Below are positions 12,001 through 20,996 of a DNA stretch of 64,000 nt, in pieces (positions within the stretch are counted from its first letter, which is position 1; each line of letters starts with the position of its first letter). This DNA is from Podospora bellae-mahoneyi (Eukaryota; Ascomycota; Sordariomycetes; Sordariales; Podosporaceae): NCBI RefSeq assembly GCF_035222275.1, contig NW_026946359.1, positions 6,138,001 to 6,202,000 of the forward strand, read 5' to 3'. Position numbers and translations under genes: made by a program. The notes under the pieces are model-generated. The model made no database searches. It saw nothing but the letters and a program-made list of their open reading frames with translations, and was not told the DNA's origin.

Positions 12001-13136
12001 GAACTGCTGCATGCCCTCAAGGGGCAGAAATTCAAGCTCGGGACTTTTACCACCGAGGATGGGGTCACAAAGTATGGGATAATGCCTGTGGCTTTGTATG
12101 AGAGGAAGGATAGGAACCAGAGGGGGTGGTGGGCGAGGACGAGGGACACCGTCCGGTCGGGGTTCAACAAGGCGATGTTTTTTAGGAACTGGAAGCTGAA
12201 TAGGCTGTTTCTTGATGTTGTTTTCGGACTGTTGCTGGTGGCTCTGCTTGGGCTAACGCTGGCTTCGTTGGCGAATATTGACCAGCCGCAAAAGATATTT
12301 TTGCCGACGGCTGTTGCTAGTGGAGTCGGGATGAAGATTTTGTTTGCGCTTTTGGGGGTGCTGATCTCGTCGAATTGGGGGAGGTTGTTTCAGGGTGAGT
12401 TGATATCTTGTTCTCTTTTTCCTCCTCTTTTTTCTTCCATTTTTCCCTTGTTCCCTTTTGTTCCCCTCTGTCTTTTAGAACCGGACAAGCAGCTAACAGC
12501 AGGCGAAAAGATACCCAAACCTTCAGCCCCTATTTTCCCCTGAGAGACGGAGAAGCACGGCCAAACCCAACCATTCTCCTAAACCGCCACAGCAGCCCCA
12601 TCTGCGCTTTCATTCCCCTCCTACGCAACAGACATCTTGCTGCAGCGTCAGTGGCATTCACCGGGATCATCGCAGAGTTTCTCATCATCGCCCTCGCTGG
12701 CCTGCCTTATCGACCGGGTCAGCTTCGATCCGAGTTCTTGTTTTGCGGCATCGCTAGTACCATCATCCTCTGCGTCATGCTAGTGCAGTTGGCACTGGTG
12801 ATTATCTGGCGCAGGAAGCTGCCTCACTTGCCCCGCCAGCCGGATACAATTGCTGCGGTGATGACATACGTCGCTGGCACGAGCATGGTGAGAGACTTTT
12901 ATGGGTTGGAAGAGATGAAGACCAGGGAGAGGAACAAGGCGATTGTCCAAATGGGCAAAGTGTATGCGTATGGGTGGAGGCAAGAGCCGGAGGGCGGGAT
13001 AAGATGGATTGTGGATGAGGTTCCTGACGCGGAGAGGAAGAGCTTCTTGTCCGGGACGAGAAGGAGTGCAGAGTCGTCGGCCGGAGGGAGGGGTTGGTAT
13101 AGACCGAGGGGCCGGGAATGGAGGAGGGACGTATAG
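9099..13136 (+). CDS. mucin-like DUF3433 transmembrane protein
   Basis: A large Ser/Thr-rich membrane protein of unknown function, 1294 aa, from exons 9099-9162, 9218-12394 and 12493-13136. One membrane segment lies near residues 38-55. It is followed by repeated VDCTT cysteine motifs and two related four-Cys modules (about 275-303 and 329-367). A long Thr/Ser/Pro-rich stretch (about 204-775), surely O-glycosylated if exported, comes next. Several membrane helices follow (about 886, 1018, 1059, 1130 and 1162), with PTILLNRHSSPI and AGLPYRPG typical of the fungal DUF3433 domain. There are ACTGCTCCAAC micro-repeats near 10590-10640. A cell-surface or plasma-membrane role is inference. The acceptor at 12493 is needed to keep the DUF3433 frame. 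Reading through that intron instead ends the protein soon after. Confidence 0.8.
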
Positions 13137-13264
13137 ATGTGATAATGACTGGATGTTATGGATGAACTGCTGGACAGCACAGCATGTATACCTGCCTCGC
13201 CTAGGTAGATAGGAAGATGGCACTGCATATAAATGGAATTTTACACAACATATCGTCCTTAACC

Positions 13265-13405
13265 ACATCTTAAAAGATAAGGTAACTAATAACACTTGAA
13301 AGATCAGGTGGTTAAGGGTCTCAAAAGATAGTTGGTAGGCCTCAAAAAATGGTCAATAGGCCTCGAAAGATGGTCAACAGGCCTCGGGAGACACTTAAAA
13401 GACCT
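13265..13405 (+). repeat. degenerate 21-bp tandem repeat array, right copy
   Basis: About six units of 21-22 bp start 130 bp after the stop of the mucin-like gene. The clearest are AGGCCTCAAAAAATGGTCAAT, AGGCCTCGAAAGATGGTCAAC and AGGCCTCGGGAGACACTTAAA. A related array lies in reverse orientation at 8222-8420. Confidence 0.6.
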
Positions 13406-14410
13406 GCTTCCAGTTGGAAAGGGAAAAGCTGACGGTCATCATACGTTTCACTGACTTACTGGTATTTGTTTCCAGCGCGTGGATGGCTCCTGTCATGATG
13501 ATATGCAATTATCTGGAACAAGTCACACCAACAGACGGAGGAAAGTCAACCTCTGTGGGGGTTTGTTTGACCTGCCGTGCTGCCCCCAAAAGATGAACTG
13601 TGTCCGCTGCCGATAATACAGCCTGCTGACTGGACACAAACAAGCGCGTCGATCGGACGATCAAGCCGATCGTATTCATGCGATTTGCCTTTTTCTACCT
13701 TTCATTTTTTCGTTTGCACGCCAACATCCAGGTTACATTTTGGGGGTGGTGTCAATTCGAAACGGGGCTATTCCCTGCGGTGCGCCTATCCGAGACAGTG
13801 GGCGCTATCGGACACTAACAGCGTACCACTGATTTCTACAGGCTGCGAGATAGCAGCTCATAGCACTGCCATCTTATACCGGAAAGGCAACACAGCCCGA
13901 TCACCAACTCCGCAGCGGCAGTTTGAGACTTGGGAACGCCCCGCAGAACCATTCTTCCAGCATGACAAGAGGAGCCGTTTGCAGCATCGTGTTTGGTCAG
14001 TTTACCAGGGAGAGGAACAACCTTGGCAGGGAATGCCCGTTTCAGCTTTTCTTGGGGGGAATATGGATGGATACTGGCAAGGCGGCCATTTGAGATGAAC
14101 ATGCATTGATAAATAAATACAAAAGGCATCCTTCCCTGGTCGTGGGTCGTGGGCGGTTGCTGGTCGGCTTTTTTGGTTTGTTGTTTTCAATTCATTTCCT
14201 GCTGTGCCTGTGAATACCTGCAGCTTGGGGCCTGCAGTGTCCCCTTTCACCACGCGGTTTTGTCTTCTGCTTGAAATCATTTTCTTTTCCTGGCATCGTT
14301 TCTCTTAGGGGTTGCTTGATTCCTTCATTCTTTCCAGGCAGGCCTGGTTAGCACCGGCAGCGCCGTTTACCATCGCTGAAAATCATCCAGCAAAGACAAA
14401 ATACTTCAAA
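13406..14410. other. intergenic
   Basis: No gene is supported here. The last part is CT-rich and probably contains the promoter and leader of the knottin-like gene. Confidence 0.4.
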
Positions 14411-14756
14411 ATGCGAGCCTTCATCCAGACCATCGTCTTCTTCCTGCTCAGCCTGCAAATGGTTGCTGCGTTGGTCATTCCAGTTCCTCTCAAGACCTCA
14501 TCTACTCCCCGGCGACGAGATACATCGAAGGAGTCTGAGTCAGCGTTGCCGCCAACCCAGTACAAGATCACCGACTTCTACGGCCAAGCAGTACGAAACC
14601 ATTCCCCATCGATGCTATAAGAGGAATTCAAAGACTAACAGTCATTGACAGGCATGCCACAACGTCTTGACATCGTGCCGCGCGGATTCCGACTGTTGCT
14701 CTGGGCTGCAGTGTGGAAACTTTGAAGGGGAGATGCTGTGTACGCCTCGAGGTTAA
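14411..14756 (+). CDS. small secreted cystine-knot (knottin-like) protein
   Basis: A 94-aa precursor from exons 14411-14590 and 14652-14756, with a 61-nt phase-0 intron. An N-terminal signal peptide (about residues 1-20, core TIVFFLLSLQMVAAL) is followed by a pro-region with a tribasic PRRRD site near 33-37, suited to Kex2-like cleavage. The second exon alone encodes the mature-looking domain with six cysteines in the order C-x6-C-x5-C-C-x4-C-x8-C, which is the classic inhibitor-cystine-knot spacing. Function is unknown: fungal knottins can be antimicrobial, inhibitory or signalling peptides, and nothing here decides. The exon border coincides with the domain border. The gene is too small for most gene finders and is supported by signal peptide, splice sites and cysteine pattern together. 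Confidence 0.75.
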
Positions 14757-15129
14757 GAGACTCACCATGGACGAGAAGGCCTTGATGCACAGGAGCCACA
14801 TGTATGATATTGGCAGTTGTCTACTTCAATTGTGTACCTCGAGTCCTTGCCCATGCTCTTCAGCAAAACGAGAAGGAACACAGACAGGGCGAAAGCCTTT
14901 TTGGCAACTCATGTGACTTCTTGTGCTGTTCGTGCACCAAGGGCCCCAGCCCTACTAATTATACTCTGCAAGTGTCGGCCACCAGTGCCCTCGGTCGGTT
15001 TCGGATTTTTGAGTTGAACGGACGTCCGGTGAGCCGGCGTCTCACGAGACCGTTATCAACTGCACCCTCCAACATCGAGATTCACTTTTTCAAACTCCGC
15101 TGTCGCTGCCGTTACTCACCCTTACAAAC
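14757..15129. other. intergenic
   Basis: These 373 bp separate two plus-strand genes. I see no further gene. Pyrimidine-rich sequence before 15130 suits a promoter or leader. Confidence 0.4.
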
Positions 15130-15647
15130 ATGCATATTTCTCCACAAGAAGCCCACCACGTCGCCGTTCTTGCCGGTCAGGGAGAATGCGCCAAACTGGT
15201 GACAGCCGTCAAAGCTCTAGCGTTGCGAGAACATGAGTCGCCTGCCGACATCCTTATTGCTTGCAAGGACGACTTTCAACAGACAGCTGCGCATATTGCT
15301 GCCAAATCGGGGCAGTCAAGTGTGTTGACGCTTCCCTCTTGTCCGCAGCCGACACTAATATTCAAACAGAGTCCATCGACACACTATCCGATCTTTTGGA
15401 TGACAATGAGAAAAGAGCAATCTATTTCAACATGGCCAACCGTTTTTCCGGGGATCGGCCCATCCATACAGCCATGCGCCATGGGTATCTGGATGCCTTC
15501 AAAGCCTTGGTCAATCATGGCGCGGACCCGACCCTGAAGAATCGCTTTGGAGATGTCGTTGAGGATTATCCGGGTGACTTCGAGCCAGAGGAGGTATCAC
15601 GAATTGTGGAGGAGTATAGGACTAAGGTGGACAAACTCAGGGCATAA
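15130..15647 (+). CDS. small ankyrin-repeat protein
   Basis: A 155-aa protein from exons 15130-15319 and 15370-15647, with a 50-nt intron and GTGTGT donor. It carries ankyrin-type repeats: QTAAHIAAKSGQ near residue 52 and RPIHTAMRHGYLDAFKALVNHGADPTL near the C-terminal third, then a charged helix. With no signal or membrane segment, it is likely a soluble protein-interaction module of the kind found fungus-wide. The start fits MHISPQEAHHVAVLAGQGE, itself a helix-turn-helix-like first repeat. It is convergent with the GT2 gene, with only 43 bp between stop codons. Confidence 0.75.
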
Positions 15648-15690
15648 CTTTGTATTGAGAACTTTGATTACTCTCTACTCTTTACTGTTA

Positions 15691-17986
15691 TCACAGCCAC
15701 CAACTCCCGACAAAAACAGCCGCAACATAACCCATGAACAGGGTGTACAGCACCACAAAGTCCACCTCGAACAAAGACCACCTGACATGCTTTGCCTCCT
15801 CCGTTGGGTAACGCGCACCGTTTTCCTCCCGCTTTCCGAGAAGTCTGTCCCGCTCAGGTACGCTAGGTGGCCGGAGAGCGTACCTCAGCGGCGTCAAGCA
15901 TCCCAACATTGTCGGAAACCAAAGATGCGATGGCCACGCTACTGTCTTGAGCAGCTCAACCCACATGTCTCTATTGAAAACCCAGTTGCCAGACATCCAA
16001 TGTGGTCCGAGTACTCGGAATGTCTGGAGGGAGGCACATGAGGCAAATGCCAGCACGACGCTCAGTTGAACCCAGGCACCACAGTCGAAAAGGATATGGC
16101 GCAGCCGCTCGCGGAAAGGAGCACGGCGTGCAGGGTTCCGCTCTTGGAGGCTGTTGGCAATGCTCCCCGTTGGGGTGAATCCATCAGGCTTACCCAGGAA
16201 AAACGTCTTGAACCACGCAACAGTGTAATCTGTGCCATGTTAGCCGACGGTCCTTTCAAGAATCTGGCGGACTTACAATGAGACATGTATCTCATCATAC
16301 CCGTCTCCATGACTGCAACCCGGTACCCAGCCATCACACCGATGTGGCAGTCATGAAGATAGCGTGTCAGGACAATGGCACAGTAAAGTCGAAGCAATAG
16401 CTTCATTTCCGCCTCGTCTCGCCAATAAATCAGGTGTGTACCAGTCAAGAACACAAAGGGCGTCAACAACATGAATACCGTGGCTAGCTGAGCCTTGGCG
16501 TGGACGTTAATACCGCTGGAGAAGCCGACCAACTTGGCAGCAAGGGTCATCCGCTTGGTCAGTTTGCTGGAGAGATATCCCTTGAAGTTGACAAACATCT
16601 GAGCTCCACCGATGTACTGCTCTCATCATTAGGACAGATGACACCACACAAAAGTATAGGGGAACGTACCCATCGAGCAAATTGCTTCACATGAGCAGCA
16701 TATGTTTCGGGAACCAGACCATACTGAAGCGACTCGGCCAGATAGGCAGAACGCCACCCCTCTGCCATCTGCAGCATGGAGCTGTAGATATCCTCGACAA
16801 GGCAGTCTGTAGGAAACCCACCGATATCGTCCACCGCCTCTCTTCGGACGACCCAGCCAGATCCGAGATTCCTGTCCAGGGTCAGTCGCTGGGGCCCAAG
16901 GCTTCGCGGGATTACTTACCAGCCGAGTCCGGCATGGTCCCTGATGATGTCCATACAAAGCCAGTTGATAGAGCTCTGCTGATTCAGCGGGTCATTTTCC
17001 GGCACATTGTAGAACAATTGGGCAGGACAAACAACTCCCATCTTGGGATCCCTGATCAGATGTGCAACACACGCCCTCAGCCACCTCTTTTCAGGAATCA
17101 TATCAGCATCCAACCCAGCTACAAGCTCAGCCCGCCCACCAGGAAGGGTGTCAGACACAGTAATCGCATGATTGAGGTTGCCAGCTTTGTACCCTGCCGG
17201 CCCATACTTGACACGCGCGGTGTAATACAAGTTGGACGTGTCGGCGGCCAGCTGCAAAACCCAAGCCTCCAGCTTTTGGTTCCGGCCATCATCAGACACG
17301 ATGACTCGGAACCGATGAGCAGGGTAGTCGATGTTGAGTGTAGCGCGAACGGTATCTTGGATGATGTCGAGCTTCTCGTTGCAGACTGGGATGATGATGT
17401 CCACGCACGGCACATTATCACCCAGTAACCGAAGTCTGGGCCGATACCGAGCAAACAAGGATGCTGCTTTGACCAAAGAGGCAGCGATTGCGTCGGCTGT
17501 GTGTAGGTTTCCAGTCAGTTTTCTGATCAAATCTTTCTAAGCACCAAGGATCGGCTTACCTGACCAGAGGCCCTCAATGGCAAAAGCAAACCAAGCGAGA
17601 TAGAGCTTGACTCCACCCAAGCTTCCGTCCTGTCCAAGAGCCCACAGGATCTCTCCCTGGATCTTGGAAGCCCATAAAAGCAGAAGGCAAGGGATGATGG
17701 CAGTCAAAAACACGAACCGGGTCAAGAACCGACGCACAGGCCGGAAGTTGGACTGGATTTGGTCGTATTCTTCGTCATTACCGATTTCAGTAACCACCAT
17801 GCAATCGGTGTCGGTGATGGTGTTGTCAAAGGTAATTGGATTGCCCAAACTGTCCAAAAGAAGAGGAAGAGATGCTTTGGAGGTTGACAGAATGGATGAT
17901 GTTGACTTGTTTCGGCCGTGAGAGGTTGGAAGGGGCGCTTTGGCCGCCTGCCTGAGGCGATAGTCGTCCTCTACCGGAGAGTGCAT
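15691..17986 (-). CDS. cellulose-synthase-like family 2 glycosyltransferase (polysaccharide synthase)
   Basis: A processive membrane glycosyltransferase, 694 aa, from exons 17986-17560, 17496-16920, 16871-16670, 16616-16277 and 16229-15691. It should polymerise a sugar nucleotide into a beta-linked glycan at the plasma membrane; the sugar is not known. Two membrane segments precede the catalytic domain (FVFLTAIIPCLLLLWA near 85 and a helix near 130). The GT2 signature is complete: IIIPVCNE near 176-183, VSDDG with D211/D212, LDADM with D272/D274, VEDIY with E361/D362 and QFARW at 398-402. At least four more hydrophobic segments follow. It is not a chitin synthase, because QRRRW is absent. Fungal GT2 proteins of this class have been linked to hyphal growth on surfaces. 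It is divergent from the copper radical oxidase gene, with 1.39 kb between starts. Confidence 0.85.
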
Positions 17987-19379
17987 TTTGTGCTTGAGAC
18001 TTACATGAGAGTGTCAGATGACGGGAGGTATCTCAAGGTTTTAAGTGTCTAGGACTTCTAGGCGCTGCTCGACTTGCTATCCAACTTTTCATCGCGCTGC
18101 TCCACCGAGACCGGAACAGCACACGCCGGACGGAGAACTAGACGAGACGTTCTGTTCCAGTCACCGGGATAGACTCATCTCGACGCCATCGACCTGTGCG
18201 TGATGCAGGTTGTGCTATCACACCAACGATTCACGCATATCAGGGCAGGGTGTCAGAGTCTACGAGGCGCCAACAGGCGGAGACGGCGATAACGACCTGC
18301 CTGTCCCGGTGGTTTCCCGCGTCTCTCTGTCGGCACCAAATTTCGTGATAGTAATGACTCGGACTTGACAACCAACTCCACCATTTCCTCCATCCTCGGC
18401 GGCATCCTCGGTCCGGACCCCTCACCTCCCCAGTCTGGGTTCTTCACCGCTACAATCGACAGAATCAAATGTCGACAGTAGGACATTCAAGAACCCACTT
18501 TCTGCAATAGAACCGCTTCATGCTACATAGGTATGCATCCCATAACCAGCCACAGAGTTCCCACACGGCCCCTGCGTGCCGTAGCGGCCTGGAAATAAGA
18601 ACTCTAAGTCAACCACCCTACACCCACCACACCGGTAGGCTAGCCTTGACCCACGGCAGACGAACTGGTTACACAAGATATGACAGACGTTCAAAGGAAT
18701 TGGTGGGATAACAGACTAGTCAAACGGTTGGATACCGGTTGACTGGCTGTGGCTGTCGGTGCCTCGCACACAGAACATGAGCTAGGATTCTTTCAAGAAT
18801 GATGAATTCATGCACCTGGCTCAGAATATCGCAGGAACACTAGAAAACAACAAGCAAGATCGAAAATTCACCAGGGATCGGTTAAAATGGAAATTTTCGA
18901 GGACACTACAACAACCCATGCCAGGATCACGATGGACCTATGCATGCACCAGTTGCATTATTTACCCTTGATAAGTGGCAGCAAAGGATCAGTCGCAGCT
19001 CGCCACCGAGCCGATCGTGAAAAAATTCAAGAAAACTGGATGCAGGCCACAGATGGTGTGGGCGCTAGAGATTGTTGTTGTGGGCCAAGACAGGGGGATG
19101 GATAGGGGTCCCATTCATGCAGCACAGTCTTGACAACACAACCTGTTGCCATCATCTCCATATGGAATGCCAGTCTAAACCAACTGAAAAAGAGGAGATA
19201 TTGCGCTATCTAATGCGAAGCGAAGATGTTTTGAACAGCTGAGCACATCCATCATGGACCCTTGTTCACGCCCTTTCGTCTGTTTCGGATGAAGATGGAC
19301 CTGTCTGACCTCTGCCTCGCCTCGTTCCTGCCTGAGATCAAGTTCAACTCTTGAAGCTCTTTGAAAGTAATTTACAGCA
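17987..19379. promoter_or_regulatory. divergent intergenic region between GT2 and copper radical oxidase genes
   Basis: This 1.39-kb stretch holds both 5' flanks and no convincing gene. If the two genes act in one pathway, shared control elements should lie here. I could not pick out a specific operator by eye. Confidence 0.4.
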
Positions 19380-20981
19380 ATGTCAGGCCTAATCAAAATT
19401 GCCTCACTGGCAGTTGTGCTATTCCTGTTCCTAGCCCTTACTTTTCAGTTCCAGTTCAACACAAGCGTCTACGTCCTAGTACAGCAAAGACAAGAGCACG
19501 CAAACGCTAGAAACATTGGCCGGTGGGAACAGAGCATACGCCTTCCCATCGTCCCTGTAGCTATTGCGGTGCTGCCAAGAACAGGCAAAGTCCTCGCCTG
19601 GACTGCCGACAAGCCAAATGTCTTCTCTAACGCGACGACACATACTCTCTCCGTCATCTACGACCCATCAACGCACCAGGTCAACAATCAGAATGTCACC
19701 ATCACACACCACAACATGTTCTGTCCCGGCCTCTCGCTCGACACCTCCGGACGGGTAGTTGTTACAGGTGGCAGCACTTCGGATGCAACCAGCATCTACG
19801 ACGAAGTCCAAGGGAGATGGCTTTCCGGCCCACCCTTGACTGTTGGTCGAGGGTATCACTCTCAAGCGACCCTCTCCGACGGACGCGTCTTTACCATCGG
19901 CGGTTCCTGGAGCGGTCCTCTGGGGGGCAAGAACGGGGAGATCCTCGACCCCAACAAGCAGACCTGGACAGCCCTTCCAAACACCCTCGCGGAGCCACTC
20001 CTCACAAGCGACTTCCTCGGCCCCTTCGCAGGCGACAACCACGCCTGGCTCTTTGCCTGGAGGGACGACTCCGTTTTCCAAGCCGGGCCTTCCAGAGCCA
20101 TGAACTGGTACGGGGTTTCCTCCTCAGGAGCCTGCCAGCCCGCAGGTTCCCGAGGAAAAGACAGCGACTCGATGAACGGAAACGCGGTGATGTACGACGC
20201 CCTAGCGGGGAAGATCTTGGCTGTGGGGGGTGCGCGGCATTATAACGACGCCGCCGCGACTAACGCTACCCACATCGTCACCCTCCCCTCCGACCCCTTC
20301 ACCATGCCGCACGTCCGGGAGCTCAAGGGGATGAAATATCCCCGAGCATACGCCAACAGCGTTCTACTCCCAACCGGCGAGGTTCTCATCACCGGCGGAG
20401 CAACATACGCGAAGCAATGGGCGGACGTCAACGCGACGCTCGTGCCGGAGTTGTTCCACCCTGACACGCTGACCTTCACACCGCTGGCCAAGATGCCCAT
20501 CCCAAGAACATATCACAGTGTTGCTGTGCTATTGCCTGATGCAACCGTGTTGACCGGGGGAGGGGGCTTGTGCTGGGAGAAGTGCTTGGGGCCGGAAGAG
20601 GAGATAAACCACTTGGATTTCCAGAGGTTCACACCACCTTATCTGCTGAGTGGAGATCCGCGACCGAAGATCCTGGAGATTTCCGACACCGAGGTGGATC
20701 TGGGAGGAGTGTTTGAATTGCTGGTAGGCGGGGAGGTGGCAGAGGTGGCGATGGTGAGGTACAGCAGTGCGACACATGCGATCAATACTGACCAGAGGAG
20801 GGTGAGTCTTGTTCCAACGGTGTTGGGGAAGCAGAAAGGGAGAGCGCTGCACAGAGTTGAAATTCCCAAAGACGGAGGGGTGGTGGTGCCAGGATATTGG
20901 ATGGTCTTTGCCATCTCATCAGGGAAAGGGGGGATGAAGGTGCCATCAGTAGCAGAGACAATTTTGATCCGGGCAAAGTGA
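19380..20981 (+). CDS. galactose-oxidase-like copper radical oxidase (AA5 family), membrane-anchored
   Basis: An intronless 533-aa enzyme of the copper radical oxidase fold, expected to oxidise a primary alcohol to an aldehyde with O2 and release H2O2, outside the cell. An N-terminal hydrophobic segment (7-26) serves as signal or membrane anchor. The seven-blade kelch part carries the active site: C115 in MFCPG and Y159 in GRGY (the Cys-Tyr cofactor), W177 in GGSWSG, Y378-H379 in RTYHS and H466 in ATHAINTDQRR. A C-terminal Ig-like domain follows. It lacks the N-terminal carbohydrate-binding domain of Fusarium galactose oxidase. Where galactose oxidase has Gln326, Tyr329 and Arg330 for the sugar, this protein has L213, F216 and A217, so galactose is unlikely to be the substrate. 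Stop codons of this gene and the lyase gene are 15 bp apart. Confidence 0.9.
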   Translation: MSGLIKIASLAVVLFLFLALTFQFQFNTSVYVLVQQRQEHANARNIGRWEQSIRLPIVPVAIAVLPRTGKVLAWTADKPNVFSNATTHTLSVIYDPSTHQVNNQNVTITHHNMFCPGLSLDTSGRVVVTGGSTSDATSIYDEVQGRWLSGPPLTVGRGYHSQATLSDGRVFTIGGSWSGPLGGKNGEILDPNKQTWTALPNTLAEPLLTSDFLGPFAGDNHAWLFAWRDDSVFQAGPSRAMNWYGVSSSGACQPAGSRGKDSDSMNGNAVMYDALAGKILAVGGARHYNDAAATNATHIVTLPSDPFTMPHVRELKGMKYPRAYANSVLLPTGEVLITGGATYAKQWADVNATLVPELFHPDTLTFTPLAKMPIPRTYHSVAVLLPDATVLTGGGGLCWEKCLGPEEEINHLDFQRFTPPYLLSGDPRPKILEISDTEVDLGGVFELLVGGEVAEVAMVRYSSATHAINTDQRRVSLVPTVLGKQKGRALHRVEIPKDGGVVVPGYWMVFAISSGKGGMKVPSVAETILIRAK

Positions 20982-20996
20982 ATGAACACAAGTTTA

